Translations under genes and position numbers: made by a program
In this document: positions 48,330 through 57,105 of the stretch, piece after piece
Layout: each line of letters starts with the position of its first letter
Numbering within the stretch: the stretch's first letter is position 1
Notes under the pieces: model-generated
Seen by the model: only the letters and a program-made list of their open reading frames with translations
Database searches by the model: none
Told to the model about the DNA's origin: nothing
Origin: Pseudomonadota bacterium
GTDB lineage: Bacteria; Pseudomonadota; Alphaproteobacteria; Rhodobacterales; Rhodobacteraceae
Assembly: GCA_018240425.1 (NCBI GenBank)
Contig: JAFEFU010000046.1
Coordinates: 1-64,000 of the forward strand
Length of the DNA: 64,000 bases
Reading direction: 5' to 3'

Positions 48330-48971
48330 ATGGCGGTCTCAATGGAGCGCTACGCTTTGGCTGCTGCTGCTGCTTTGGCAGTCGGACTCGTGACGTTCAC
48401 GGGCTGGAAGATGTGGTCAGCGAAAGAGGCGCTAAACGCATGCGGCGGATCCCAGGTGGCCGGAGGCACCGCGGCAATCGGCGGACCCTTCACGCTGACC
48501 AATGCCGAGGGCAAGCAGGTCACCGACAAGGAGGTGCTGGCAAAGCCCGCGCTTGTCTATTTCGGCTATACGAACTGCCCCGATGTCTGCCCGACCGACA
48601 TGGCGAGAAATGCGCAGGCGGTCGATATCCTCGAGGAAAAGGGCGACGATGTGACCCCGGTATTCATTTCCGTCGATCCGCGCCGCGATACGCCGGCGGT
48701 CCTGAAGGAATGGACCGGCTACATGCACCCCAAGATGATCGGCCTTACCGGAACCCCCGAAGAACTGAAGGCGGTGGCGCTGGAATACAAGACCTATTTC
48801 CAGGTGCCCGACAAACCCGCCGACGCGAACTATGAGGTCGAGCATATGACCCAGACCTATCTGATGATGCCGGGCATCGGCTTTGTCGATTTCTTCAGCC
48901 GCGACGATTCGGCCGACAAGGTGGCCGACCGCACCGCATGTTTCGTCGAGGCGGCAAAAGGCACAAATTGA
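48330..48971 (+). CDS. senC: SenC/PrrC (Sco1-like copper chaperone)
   Basis: A 213-residue Sco-family protein with one N-terminal membrane anchor (about 8-26) and a periplasmic thioredoxin-like domain carrying the copper ligands Cys83 and Cys87 (NCPDVCP) and His172. It assembles the CuA/CuB sites of cytochrome oxidase and modulates RegB signalling. ATG 48330 follows GGGAG at 7 bp; ATG 48342 is an alternative. It is the first gene of senC-regA-hvrA, with 111 bp to the divergent regB. Confidence 0.95.
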   Translation: MAVSMERYALAAAAALAVGLVTFTGWKMWSAKEALNACGGSQVAGGTAAIGGPFTLTNAEGKQVTDKEVLAKPALVYFGYTNCPDVCPTDMARNAQAVDILEEKGDDVTPVFISVDPRRDTPAVLKEWTGYMHPKMIGLTGTPEELKAVALEYKTYFQVPDKPADANYEVEHMTQTYLMMPGIGFVDFFSRDDSADKVADRTACFVEAAKGTN

Positions 48972-49023
48972 CCCGGGCTGGGCTGCGTCCTAGAACGTCA
49001 GCACTAAGCGCGAAGGACAGCCG

Positions 49024-49575
49024 ATGACCGAGGGCGATTTCTCAGAACTGGGGCCGGACCGGACACTTCTTCTGGTGGACGACGACGCCGCCTTCGTGAA
49101 CCGGCTTGCGCGGGCGATGGAGAGGCGCGGCTTCATCCCCGAGACCGCCGAAAGCGTCGCCGCCGGCCGGGCCATCGCCGAAAGCCGCCCCCCGGCCTAT
49201 GCCGTGGTCGATCTGCGTCTCGAGGACGGGAACGGACTGGACGTGGTCGAGATCCTGCGCCACCGGCGGCCCGATTGCCGGATCGTGGTCCTGACCGGCT
49301 ATGGCGCGATCGCAACCGCCGTCGCCGCCGTCAAGTTCGGCGCGATCGACTATCTGTCAAAGCCGGCCGACGCCAATGATGTGACCAACGCGCTTCTGGC
49401 GCGTGGCGAAGCGCCGCCGCCGCCGGAAAACCCGATGTCGGCGGACCGTGTGCGGTGGGAACATATTCAGCGCGTCTATGAATTGTGCGACCGCAATGTC
49501 TCTGAAACCGCGCGCCGCCTGAGCATGCACCGCCGCACCCTGCAGAGAATACTCGCCAAGCGCAGCCCTAAATAA
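49024..49575 (+). CDS. regA: Redox response regulator RegA/PrrA
   Basis: A 183-residue response regulator with an N-terminal receiver (acidic pocket VDDD at 18-21, phospho-acceptor Asp63, Lys in YLSKPAD) and a Fis-like C-terminal HTH (NVSETARRLSMHRRTLQRIL), linked by the family's PPPP linker. It is the global activator of photosynthesis, respiration, nitrogen- and carbon-fixation genes in Rhodobacter relatives. Asp63 has the same number as in R. capsulatus RegA. Confidence 0.97.
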   Translation: MTEGDFSELGPDRTLLLVDDDAAFVNRLARAMERRGFIPETAESVAAGRAIAESRPPAYAVVDLRLEDGNGLDVVEILRHRRPDCRIVVLTGYGAIATAVAAVKFGAIDYLSKPADANDVTNALLARGEAPPPPENPMSADRVRWEHIQRVYELCDRNVSETARRLSMHRRTLQRILAKRSPK

Positions 49576-49667
49576 TGCGTGACCTGTTCCAAAAGGCAGA
49601 AATGACGTCTTGTTTTTGCAATTGGCGTTTGCGATTTTAACCCGGCAAACAGATGCGGGGCGGACAA

Positions 49668-49985
49668 ATGAAGATCGATCTCGATTCGATGTCGCTGAAG
49701 GAACTGCGGGATCTCCATGCGCAGACGGCCAGGGCCATTGCCAGCTTTGTCGATCGCAAGAAGCAGCAGGCAATCAGCGCGCTGGAAGAGCAGGCCAAGT
49801 CTCTGGGCTTTTCGCTGAACGAGCTTGTGGGGGCTGCGCCGGCGCGCAAGCGGCGCCCGGCAAGGGCCAAATATGCCAATCCGGCCAATGCGGCGGAAAC
49901 CTGGACCGGCCGCGGCCGCAAGCCGCGCTGGATGGAAGCGGCGCTGAAGACTGGCCGCAGCCTGGAAAGCATGCTGATCAAATAG
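49668..49985 (+). CDS. hvrA: H-NS/HvrA-family DNA-binding protein
   Basis: A 105-residue protein with an N-terminal coiled-coil oligomerisation region (LDSMSLKELRDLHAQTARAI, in pieces) and the C-terminal H-NS DNA-binding signature (KYANPANAAETWTGRGRKPRW). It is the HvrA/Spb homologue by sequence and by place after regA; HvrA modulates light-harvesting and nitrogenase genes in R. capsulatus. ATG 49668 begins at conserved sequence; ATG 49653 is possible. The 80 bp leader is AT-rich and may hold its own promoter (TTGTTT at 49610). Confidence 0.92.
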   Translation: MKIDLDSMSLKELRDLHAQTARAIASFVDRKKQQAISALEEQAKSLGFSLNELVGAAPARKRRPARAKYANPANAAETWTGRGRKPRWMEAALKTGRSLESMLIK

Positions 49986-50000
49986 GCGCGCGCCTGGCGG

Positions 50001-50597
50001 TCAGAGGCCCGATTGCAGGGCCGTGTGCCGTGCGACGAAATCGGCGCGCACCTCCTTTGGGGGGCGCAGCCTGATTTGCAGGCCGTCCATTTCGGCGGCG
50101 GGCGGGCGGCCGAAGAACCTGTCGGCCTCATCCAGAGCAAAGCCCGCGATCTGCACGGCCTCGAGCCAGGCCGACAGGCGGTCGGCGCGCTTGATCTCTT
50201 TCTTGATGGCGGCAGGAAGGATGGCGGGCAGGCCAAAGCGCAGATGGACCGCGGCGGTCAGCCTTTCGTCCAGCTGGCCGTAGCCCGCGCCGATCGCGGC
50301 CTTCACCGGGCTGATCATGTCGCCGATCACATACTCCGGCGCGTCGTGCAGCAGCGCCGCCAGCTGCCAGCGCGCCCCGATGCCGGGATTGAGCCGGCTG
50401 AAGATCGCCTCGACCAACAGCGAATGCTCGGCCACCGAATAGGGCCAGTCGCCGATCGTCTGCCCGTTCCAGCGCGCGACGAACGACAGGCCGTGGGCAA
50501 TGTCCTCGACCTCGATATCCAGCGGCGCGGGATCGAGCAGGTCGAGCCTGCGTCCCGACAGCATCCTTTGCCAGGCACGAACCGTCTTGGGCGGCAT
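50001..50597 (-). CDS. HD-domain hydrolase (YfbR-like nucleotidase family)
   Basis: A 198-residue metal-dependent HD phosphohydrolase. The metal ligands are His in SVAEHSLLV, the HD pair in ALLHDAPEYVIGDM and a later Asp in KRADRLSAW. It is similar to YfbR-type 5'-deoxynucleotidases; the substrate is unknown. ATG 50597 is chosen because the frame upstream is non-homologous. It is convergent with hvrA and divergent from the acyltransferase gene. Confidence 0.85.
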   Translation of the reverse strand: MPPKTVRAWQRMLSGRRLDLLDPAPLDIEVEDIAHGLSFVARWNGQTIGDWPYSVAEHSLLVEAIFSRLNPGIGARWQLAALLHDAPEYVIGDMISPVKAAIGAGYGQLDERLTAAVHLRFGLPAILPAAIKKEIKRADRLSAWLEAVQIAGFALDEADRFFGRPPAAEMDGLQIRLRPPKEVRADFVARHTALQSGL

Positions 50598-50760
50598 GAA
50601 CACCTCTTTGGCCCCCTTGCTAGCGCCTGGCGGCCGGCAGGGCAATCGCGCCCCGCACACCCCGCTTGACGGAAATCCGGCACTGTGCGCTTGTCGGGTG
50701 AGGGGGAGTTTGGCCGGGATCGTGCAGCAAGCAGAGCCTTTTCGCCGGCGCGGCGGACGG

Positions 50761-51846
50761 ATGGAGGACCGGGACAGCACGCAGATCGAGGTGATCCGCG
50801 TGTTCTGCATCGTTTCGATGATGTGGGCCCACGTCAGCCCCAGCCTGTCGGTCCCCTCGGTGGTCAGCGGCGGCAGCTACGACTGGCTGGGAAACCTGCT
50901 GGGCTACACCCTCGGGCGGGTCAGCGTGACGACGCTCAGCTTCATCTCGGGGTTTCTCCTTTGGCAGAACCGGCAAGAGCGTCGTGCCGTCGACCTGATC
51001 CGGCGGCGGTTCGGGGCGGTGATGGTGCCGATGCTGGCCTGGAGCGCGATCTTCCTTATGCTTGCCGTCGGCAAGGAGGTGGTCCTGAACCACCCCTCGA
51101 CGGCCCTGCGCAACCTCGGGACCGATCCGCGCGGCCTTTTCAATGCCTGGACCGGGCTTGGCGGCCCGATGGCCAACGACTCGCTGCTTTTCCTGCGCGA
51201 CCTGTTCGTGGCCACCGTGCTTCTTTGCCTTGCCGGCCGGGCCCTCGACCGTGCGCCCCTGCCGGTTGCGGCCCTGGTGCTGGCAGTCACGCTTGGCCAG
51301 CTGACCGCGCCTCTGATCTTTCGGCCCTCGATTCTGTTCTTCATGACCCTTGGCGCCCTGGCCAGCCGGGGCGGGCTGACGGTCGGAACCCTGTCCCGCC
51401 CGGCCCTGGCCCTTCCTGCCGGGTTCATCCTGATCGCCACCGAAGCACTGTTGGCTTACAGCGGCGGGCTGGACAGCGCCCTTGTGGTCCAGGGGGTCGA
51501 CCTTCTGCGCCGCGCCAGCGTCGGCGCCTTCGTCCTGGTTCTGACCGGCACGGGAATGAAGCTGTTTCCCGTCGGCCCGGTGGCGCGGCTGGGCCGGCAC
51601 AGCTTCCTGGCCTATCTCAGTCATGCCTCGGTGATCGGCGTGTTCTGGGTCGCCTGGACGATGGCGGTCGGTGACGAGAACGCGCCGTCCTATCTGGCAT
51701 TCTACCTCGCCGCGCCGTTCCTCGCTTTCGCGCTGGCCGTCATCGCGGGCACCCTGCTCGACCGCGCCCCCCGGGTTCTGCAGTTGCTGCTGCGGGGCCG
51801 CGCCGGCCGAGACCGGCGGGTGCCGTTTGCAGTAGGCAGCGGCTGA
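50761..51846 (+). CDS. Acyltransferase 3 family membrane protein
   Basis: A 361-residue polytopic protein with about ten helices. It opens with the family pattern [15 protein letters not shown] and has FISGFLLW and [11 protein letters not shown] in the first helices. Members O-acetylate or acylate extracytoplasmic sugars, lipid A or peptidoglycan; the target here is unknown. The frame stays open far upstream without homology, so ATG 50761 is taken. It precedes ahcY by 43 bp on the same strand. Confidence 0.83.
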   Translation: MEDRDSTQIEVIRVFCIVSMMWAHVSPSLSVPSVVSGGSYDWLGNLLGYTLGRVSVTTLSFISGFLLWQNRQERRAVDLIRRRFGAVMVPMLAWSAIFLMLAVGKEVVLNHPSTALRNLGTDPRGLFNAWTGLGGPMANDSLLFLRDLFVATVLLCLAGRALDRAPLPVAALVLAVTLGQLTAPLIFRPSILFFMTLGALASRGGLTVGTLSRPALALPAGFILIATEALLAYSGGLDSALVVQGVDLLRRASVGAFVLVLTGTGMKLFPVGPVARLGRHSFLAYLSHASVIGVFWVAWTMAVGDENAPSYLAFYLAAPFLAFALAVIAGTLLDRAPRVLQLLLRGRAGRDRRVPFAVGSG

Positions 51847-51889
51847 TGGTATCTGGCGCGCCAACACGCATCCAGAAGGAGTGTCGGCG

Positions 51890-53290
51890 ATGCCGAAGGA
51901 CTACATCATCAGGGATATTTCGCTGGCAGCCTTCGGCCGCAAGGAACTGGACATCGCCGAAACCGAGATGCCCGGCCTGATGGCCCTGCGCGAGGAGTTC
52001 GGCAAGGCCCAGCCGCTGAAGGGCGCGCGCATCGCCGGGTCGCTGCACATGACGATCCAGACCGCAGTCCTGATCGAGACGCTGAAGGCCCTTGGCGCTG
52101 ATGTGCGCTGGGCCTCGTGCAACATCTTCTCGACCCAGGACCATGCGGCGGCGGCCATCGCCGAAGCCGGGATCCCGGTCTTTGCCATCAAGGGCGAGAC
52201 GCTTGAGGATTACTGGGCCTATACCGACCGGATCTTCCAGTTCGGCGGAGAGGGCGGCACCTGCAACATGATCCTCGATGACGGCGGGGACGCGACTCTC
52301 TACATCCTGCTCGGCGCGCGGGTCGAGGCCGGCGAGAAAGACCTGATCGCGGTGCCGACCTCGGACGAGGAGGTCTGCCTCTTCAACCAGATCAGGAAGC
52401 GTCTCGCCGCCAGCCCCGGCTGGTTCACCAAACAGCGCGCCGCCATCAAGGGTGTCAGCGAGGAAACCACCACCGGTGTCCACCGGCTTTACGAACTGCA
52501 CAAGAAGGGCCTGCTGCCCTTCCCGGCGATCAACGTGAACGATTCCGTCACCAAGTCGAAGTTCGACAACAAGTACGGCTGCAAGGAATCGCTGGTGGAC
52601 GGCATCCGCCGCGCGACCGACACGATGATGGCCGGCAAGGTCGCCGTCGTCTGCGGTTATGGCGACGTGGGCAAGGGCTCGGCCGCCTCGCTCCGCGGCG
52701 CGGGTGCCCGGGTGAAGGTGACCGAGGTCGATCCGATCTGCGCGCTTCAGGCCGCAATGGACGGCTATGAGGTCACGCTGCTGGAAGACGAGGTGGCCAG
52801 CGCCGACATCTTCATCACCACCACCGGCAACAAGGACGTGATCCGCATCGAGCACATGCGCGAGATGAAGAACATGGCCATCGTCGGGAACATCGGCCAC
52901 TTCGACAATGAAATCCAGGTCGCGGCGCTGAAGAACCACAAGTGGACCAACATCAAGGACCAGGTGGACATGATCGAGATGCCGTCGGGCAGCAAGATCA
53001 TACTTCTGTCCGAGGGGCGGCTCCTGAACCTCGGCAACGCCACCGGGCACCCGTCCTTCGTGATGTCGGCGTCGTTCACCAACCAGGTCCTGGCGCAGAT
53101 CGAACTGTGGACCAAGGGGGCTGAATACAAGCCCGGCGTCTATATCCTGCCCAAGCATCTCGACGAAAAGGTCGCGCGCCTGCACCTGACGCGGATTGGC
53201 GTCAGGCTGACCGAACTGCGCAAGGAGCAGGCCGATTATATCGGCGTGGCCGTGAACGGACCCTACAAGCCCGAGCACTACCGCTATTGA
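51890..53290 (+). CDS. ahcY: Adenosylhomocysteinase AhcY
   Basis: A 466-residue NAD-dependent enzyme that splits S-adenosylhomocysteine to adenosine and homocysteine, clearing the product of methyl transfer. [31 protein letters not shown], the NAD loop [10 protein letters not shown] and the C-terminal KPEHYRY are diagnostic. ATG 51890 has AGAAGGAG 8 bp upstream, which decides against GTG 51881. In R. capsulatus ahcY also follows the reg/hvr genes. Confidence 0.98.
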   Translation: MPKDYIIRDISLAAFGRKELDIAETEMPGLMALREEFGKAQPLKGARIAGSLHMTIQTAVLIETLKALGADVRWASCNIFSTQDHAAAAIAEAGIPVFAIKGETLEDYWAYTDRIFQFGGEGGTCNMILDDGGDATLYILLGARVEAGEKDLIAVPTSDEEVCLFNQIRKRLAASPGWFTKQRAAIKGVSEETTTGVHRLYELHKKGLLPFPAINVNDSVTKSKFDNKYGCKESLVDGIRRATDTMMAGKVAVVCGYGDVGKGSAASLRGAGARVKVTEVDPICALQAAMDGYEVTLLEDEVASADIFITTTGNKDVIRIEHMREMKNMAIVGNIGHFDNEIQVAALKNHKWTNIKDQVDMIEMPSGSKIILLSEGRLLNLGNATGHPSFVMSASFTNQVLAQIELWTKGAEYKPGVYILPKHLDEKVARLHLTRIGVRLTELRKEQADYIGVAVNGPYKPEHYRY

Positions 53291-53370
53291 GGTCAGCCCG
53301 TCCGCGGGTCGGGCGTGCTGTCCGGCCTGCGCGCCCCTCCGCTTGCGGCGATTCCGCGCGCGAAAAGCCT

Positions 53371-53400
53371 TTGCCTCTGCGGTGAACATGTCGCTATCTT
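53371..53400 (+). promoter_or_regulatory. Probable promoter of the DUF2853 gene
   Basis: TTGCCT (53371-53376), an 18 bp spacer and TATCTT (53395-53400), with a leader of about 60 bases. The rest of the 177 bp gap after ahcY shows nothing else definite. Confidence 0.45.
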
Positions 53401-53467
53401 TCCCACTGGGCGTCGGAGGAAGCTGACGCTTAATGGCAGCGAACCGAAGCCAGAGTTGGAGCGTGAG

Positions 53468-53809
53468 ATGGGTAAGAGAGACGAACTGATCGCCAAGTAT
53501 GCGGACGATCTGAAGAACAAGTGCAAGATGACGCCGGACATGGACCTGCTGACCAAGGTCACGATCGGCTGCGGCCCCGCGATCTACAATGCGGATTCCG
53601 CAACCATTGCCGCCAGCCAGCAGTCCGAGCTTGACCTTGTGAAGTCGAATTTCCTCGTCAAGAAGCTTGGCCTGAAGGATGGCCCCGAACTGAACGCCGC
53701 CCTGAACGCGGTGATCGAGACCTACGGCAAGTCCGAGCGCAACAAGTATCGTGCCGTCGTCTATTACATGCTGACCAAGCATTTCGGCAAGGAATCGGCC
53801 TACAAGTAA
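53468..53809 (+). CDS. DUF2853 family small protein
   Basis: A 113-residue soluble helical protein matching the DUF2853 pattern (KRDELIAKYADDLK, LLTKVTIGCGPAIYNADSAT in parts, NFLVKKLGLKDG, YYMLTKHFGKESAYK). Its function is unknown. ATG 53468 follows GGAGCGTGAG. It appears to be a single-gene unit with its own promoter and a strong terminator. Confidence 0.88.
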   Translation: MGKRDELIAKYADDLKNKCKMTPDMDLLTKVTIGCGPAIYNADSATIAASQQSELDLVKSNFLVKKLGLKDGPELNAALNAVIETYGKSERNKYRAVVYYMLTKHFGKESAYK

Positions 53810-53820
53810 GGCCAGGACGG

Positions 53821-53863
53821 GGCGTCCGCCACGGGTCCGCCGGCCGGTGCGGACGCCTTGTTT
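53821..53863 (+). terminator. Intrinsic terminator after the DUF2853 gene
   Basis: A perfect 9 bp stem GGCGTCCGC (53821-53829) with GCGGACGCC (53849-53857) is followed by TTGTTTTG. It is a classic Rho-independent terminator 12 bp after the stop. Confidence 0.85.
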
Positions 53864-53925
53864 TGAACCAAGTTTTCTGCACTTCCGGCTTGCCCGGCGG
53901 GCACCGCCGGGGCTAGTTTCGTCGC

Positions 53926-54021
53926 AAGGGCCAGGACGGCCGAGATCGCGTGTCACAGTTGGTGCAGGGGTGCACCGGGGTGGCAAGGGTCCCGGTCATG
54001 CGGCCGGGGCCCTTGGCTTTT
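53926..54021 (+). ncRNA. Possible small RNA with two stem-loops
   Basis: After a weak promoter-like pair (TTGCCC at 53890, TAGTTT at 53914) come two hairpins. The first is GGTGCA/TGCACC around GGGG (53961-53976). The second has an 11 bp stem with one G-T pair, AAGGGTCCCGG (53985-53995) with CCGGGGCCCTT (54004-54014), ending GGCTTTT at 54021 like a terminator. No protein-coding gene precedes this terminator after the one at 53821-53863. I do not recognise an Rfam family in it. Confidence 0.3.
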
Positions 54022-54035
54022 CGACGGGCGGCGGG

Positions 54036-54206
54036 TCAGAAAACCAGTCCCCGGCCCGAGATGACGCCCGCCCGCCGCGCGACCAGGGCGGCGTCATGGG
54101 GCAGCGCGGGCGGAATCACCGCCCGGCAGGTGATGTCGCCCGCCGGCCCCAGATCCTAGTGAAGGGCGGCACGCACCAGCGGTTCGAGCAACAGATCGGG
54201 CAGCAT
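54036..54206 (-). pseudogene. nadC relic (N-terminal fragment of quinolinate phosphoribosyltransferase)
   Basis: Read on the minus strand from ATG 54206 the frame gives MLPDLLLEPLVRAALH, a TAG at codon 17, then DLGPAGDITCRAVIP, ALPHDAALVARRAGVISG and a TGA at codon 57. This is the N-terminal domain of NadC, where the stop replaces the Glu of the family's E-D-L-G motif (GAG to TAG). Resemblance ends after about 50 codons, and the remaining 230 residues are gone. The ATG overlaps the TGA of the nadB relic exactly as in an intact nadBC operon. Confidence 0.7.
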
Positions 54207-54286
54207 CAGACCATTTCCCTTTCGTCGCGCAGCGCCTCGGCCAGGGTCAGGCGCGAGGGACTCGCCTGCCGGGGGTCATGCGGCGG
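54206..54286 (-). pseudogene. nadB relic (last 26 codons of L-aspartate oxidase)
   Basis: Directly after the EVE-protein stop, in the same frame, 26 codons read PPHDPRQASPSRLTLAEALR, then DEREMV and TGA. The R-x-x-LTLAEAL ending resembles NadB C-termini in Rhodobacteraceae, and the next gene relic is nadC, which supports the call. The rest of nadB is deleted up to the EVE gene. Confidence 0.5.
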
Positions 54287-54700
54287 CTAAAGACCGCCCA
54301 GCAGGCAGATCGTCTGCCACTCCGCCGCCGTCACCGGCTGCACTGACAGGCGCGAATTGTTGACCAGAACCATGCCCTCCAGCTCGGGGTGCGCCTTGCA
54401 GTCCTCGAGCGTCACCGGCCGCGCCAGAGGCCGCACCGCACGGATATGGACGCAGTCCCAGCGGGGATCGTCCGTGGTGCTGTCCGGCGCGCTTTCGCGG
54501 CAGACCTCGACGATGCCGACGATCTCCTTGCCGACATTGGAATGGTAGTAGAACCCGAGGTCGCCGACCTTCATCGCCCGCATGTTGTTGCGCGCCTGAT
54601 AGTTGCGCACGCCATGCCATTCTTCGCCCTCGGCGCCCCTGCCGACCTGCTGGTCCCAGCTCCAGGTGTCAGGCTCGGATTTGAACAGCCAGTAATTCAT
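54287..54700 (-). CDS. EVE-domain protein
   Basis: A 137-residue stand-alone EVE (PUA/YTH-like) domain: YWLFKSEPDTWSWDQQ, GVRNYQARNNMRAMKVGD and FYYHSNVGKEIVGIVEV are diagnostic. The domain binds modified bases in nucleic acid; the stand-alone bacterial role is unknown. ATG 54700 overlaps the YciI-family stop (TGATG). Its end directly abuts the nadB relic. Confidence 0.92.
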   Translation of the reverse strand: MNYWLFKSEPDTWSWDQQVGRGAEGEEWHGVRNYQARNNMRAMKVGDLGFYYHSNVGKEIVGIVEVCRESAPDSTTDDPRWDCVHIRAVRPLARPVTLEDCKAHPELEGMVLVNNSRLSVQPVTAAEWQTICLLGGL

Positions 54701-54969
54701 CAGCCGATGACCTTCTTCCATTCCGTGACGCTGACGCTTTCGAAGAGGCCGGCCTTGCCGTAAGGATCGCCCGCTACCCATTGGCGGGCCTCGTCAAGGC
54801 TGTCGGCCTGAAGAACGATGAGCGTCCCGCACATCTTGCCGTCCTCGATGAAGGGGCCGGCCATCTCGACGATGCCGGTGGTGTCGATATAGGCGAGGTG
54901 CGCGGCGCGGTTGGCCTGCCGCACCTCCAGATGGCCGGGCTTGTCGCGGCAGATGACGGCAAATCGCAT
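54700..54969 (-). CDS. YciI family protein
   Basis: An 89-residue ferredoxin-like-fold YciI protein (MRFAVICRDKPG, RAAHLAYI with the conserved His, GPFIEDGKMCGTLIVL, DPYGKAGLF). Biochemical function is mostly unknown; the conserved His-Asp pair suggests catalysis. ATG 54969 is chosen at the homology start, with an ATG two codons upstream as alternative. It sits between gpsA and the EVE gene on one strand. Confidence 0.88.
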   Translation of the reverse strand: MRFAVICRDKPGHLEVRQANRAAHLAYIDTTGIVEMAGPFIEDGKMCGTLIVLQADSLDEARQWVAGDPYGKAGLFESVSVTEWKKVIG

Positions 54970-54971
54970 GG

Positions 54972-55937
54972 TCATTCCTTCTTCAATGGGCGGGACATCA
55001 GTTCGGCCACAGCCTCGTTCACACCGATGCGGCGGTCAACCAGTCCGGCGACCATGCGCGCGATCGGCATGTCGACCTGCCGGTCGCGGGCAAGGCCGAC
55101 GACTGCACGGGCGGTGGCCACGCCCTCGACGGTAACTGCGGGATCAAACACTTCGCCCCGGCCCATCGCCTGGCCAAAGCGGAAGTTGCGCGACTGTTGC
55201 GACGTGCAGGTCAGGACCAGATCGCCCAGTCCCGACAGGCCGCCCAAGGTCTCGGCCTGTGCGCCAAGCGCCAGCGCAAGGCGGGTCATCTCGGCGAAGC
55301 CGCGGGTCATCAGTGCTGCCCGGGCGCTTTCGCCCAGGCCCGCGCCGATCACCACGCCCGCCGCAATCGCCATGACATTCTTCAGCGCCCCGCCCAGCTC
55401 TGCGCCGGTGGTGTCGTTGCTGAGGTAAAGCCGCAGGACCGGGGTCGAGAGGCCCTGCACCAGGCGAAAGCCGGTCGCGTCGTCGCCGCAGGCCAGCGTC
55501 AGGGCGGTGGGCAGGCCCCGGGCGATGTCGGCGGCAAAGCTGGGTCCGGTCAGGACCGACGGGTGGCTGCCGGGGAACGCCTCTTTCAGGATGGCGATGG
55601 GGCCGCGTCCGCTGCCAAGGTCGATGCCCTTGGCACAGGCCACCAGATCCCTCGCCTCCAGCGCCGGCCGGTGGTCGCGGACAAAGCCCGCCAGCGCCTG
55701 CATCGGCATCGCCAAAAGCAGGGTGTCCGCTGCCGCGAAATCCTTCAATCCCGCCGAAACAGAGACTGAATCCGGCAGCCGGACACCCGGCAGCCGGGCA
55801 GCGTTCTCGCGGTCACGGCTGATCCGCGCGGCAGCGACCGGGTCGCGCGCCCAGAGACCGGCGGCGCGCCCGTCGCGGGCCAGCGCCACGGCCAGAGCCG
55901 TTCCGAACGCACCTGCCCCAAGCACCGCGAGCTTCAT
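54972..55937 (-). CDS. gpsA: Glycerol-3-phosphate dehydrogenase [NAD(P)+] GpsA
   Basis: A 321-residue enzyme reducing dihydroxyacetone phosphate to sn-glycerol-3-phosphate for phospholipid synthesis. The N-terminal [10 protein letters not shown] nucleotide loop, LLAMPMQAL, the CAKGID region with catalytic Lys, [15 protein letters not shown], and the [15 protein letters not shown] helix with its Lys are present. The start overlaps the tsaD stop (ATGA). Confidence 0.97.
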   Translation of the reverse strand: MKLAVLGAGAFGTALAVALARDGRAAGLWARDPVAAARISRDRENAARLPGVRLPDSVSVSAGLKDFAAADTLLLAMPMQALAGFVRDHRPALEARDLVACAKGIDLGSGRGPIAILKEAFPGSHPSVLTGPSFAADIARGLPTALTLACGDDATGFRLVQGLSTPVLRLYLSNDTTGAELGGALKNVMAIAAGVVIGAGLGESARAALMTRGFAEMTRLALALGAQAETLGGLSGLGDLVLTCTSQQSRNFRFGQAMGRGEVFDPAVTVEGVATARAVVGLARDRQVDMPIARMVAGLVDRRIGVNEAVAELMSRPLKKE

Positions 55938-57028
55938 GCCTTGGCCCCTTTCCTGCCCGACCCGAGCATCGGTGCCGCCTGCAGGTCAAGCGGCCAGCGC
56001 GGCCGTGCGGCCAGCGACAGATCGTCCCGGCGGCCGGCCGCCAGCAGTTCGATGCCTGCCCAGGCGATCATCGCCGCATTGTCGGTGCACAGGGCCAGCG
56101 GCGGCGCCAGGAACCGCACTCCCGCCGCCGCGCACAGATCCTGGAGGGCGGTACGCACCGCGAGGTTGGCGGCAACCCCGCCGGCAACGGCAAAGGCAGG
56201 GCGTTCCGGCCTCTCGTCCAGATAGACCGCCAGCGCCCGGCGCGACTTCTCGGCCAGGACCGCGGCGACCGCGGCCTGAAACCCTGCGCACAGATCGGCG
56301 CGGTCCTGGCGGTGGAGACCGCCTTGCGCGGCGATCAGGCCGTCGCGCGCCCGAAGCAGCGCGGTCTTCAGCCCGGAAAAGGACATGTCGCACCCCGGCC
56401 GGTCCAGAAGCGGGCGCGGAAAGGCAAACCGGGCGGGATTGCCGCCGGTGGCGGCTGCTTCGACCTGCGGCCCGCCGGGCTGCCCGAGTCCCAGGAGCTT
56501 TGCGGTCTTGTCGAAGGCCTCGCCCGGCGCGTCGTCGATCGTGCCGCCCAGCCGGTCGAAGCTGTCGGGCCCGCGCACGAGCAGGAACTGGCAATGACCG
56601 CCGGACACCAGAAGCATCAGATAGGGGTAGTCCAGCCCATCGGTCAGCCGCGGGGTCAATGCGTGGCCGGCGAGGTGGTTCACCCCGACCAGCGGCAGGC
56701 CGCACGCCGCCGCGATGGCCTTGGCGCACATCACCCCCGACAGGACGCCGCCGATCAGGCCCGGCCCGGCGGTGACGGCGATCCCGTCGACTCCCGCAAG
56801 CGTCAGACCGGCCTGCGCCAGCGCGGCCTCGATGCAATGATCCAGCCGTTCGGCATGGGCGCGGGCGGCAATCTCGGGAACAACGCCGCCAAAAGCGGCA
56901 TGAAGCGGCGCCTGGCCCTCGACGACGGACGACAGGATCTGCGCCCGCCCGCCCTGGCGGCGCACCACCGCCGCCGCCGTATCGTCGCAGCTGCTTTCCA
57001 GCCCGAGGATGGTCAGTGTGGCCGTCAT
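55934..57028 (-). CDS. tsaD: tRNA N6-adenosine threonylcarbamoyltransferase TsaD
   Basis: A 364-residue Kae1/YgjD-family catalytic subunit that transfers threonylcarbamoyl-AMP to A37 of tRNA. Seen are [16 protein letters not shown], the metal ligands in [37 protein letters not shown] and the [16 protein letters not shown] loop. ATG 57028 is the homology start. It is divergent from hemD; the TsaE partner is at 557-1048. Confidence 0.96.
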   Translation of the reverse strand: MTATLTILGLESSCDDTAAAVVRRQGGRAQILSSVVEGQAPLHAAFGGVVPEIAARAHAERLDHCIEAALAQAGLTLAGVDGIAVTAGPGLIGGVLSGVMCAKAIAAACGLPLVGVNHLAGHALTPRLTDGLDYPYLMLLVSGGHCQFLLVRGPDSFDRLGGTIDDAPGEAFDKTAKLLGLGQPGGPQVEAAATGGNPARFAFPRPLLDRPGCDMSFSGLKTALLRARDGLIAAQGGLHRQDRADLCAGFQAAVAAVLAEKSRRALAVYLDERPERPAFAVAGGVAANLAVRTALQDLCAAAGVRFLAPPLALCTDNAAMIAWAGIELLAAGRRDDLSLAARPRWPLDLQAAPMLGSGRKGAKA

Positions 57029-57105
57029 GGCTCCGCCGTTGCATCTGTGCCACCGGGCAGGTAACACCGGCCAAGGCTCCAGACAATCCCGGCGGTTCCC
57101 GCAGC

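Noticed and set aside
51847..51889. SAM/SAH- or SAH-type riboswitch before ahcY
   Set aside because: Only 43 bp are available and no pseudoknot-like pairing is visible, only a GGCGCGCC palindrome and the SD.
51740..53986. 748-codon minus-strand frame opposite ahcY
   Set aside because: It spans ahcY and DUF2853 and their promoter and terminator; it is a codon-bias shadow.
53847..54290. 147-codon plus-strand frame over the nad relic
   Set aside because: Runs through a terminator-like hairpin and opposite the recognisable NadC fragment; composition is shadow-like.
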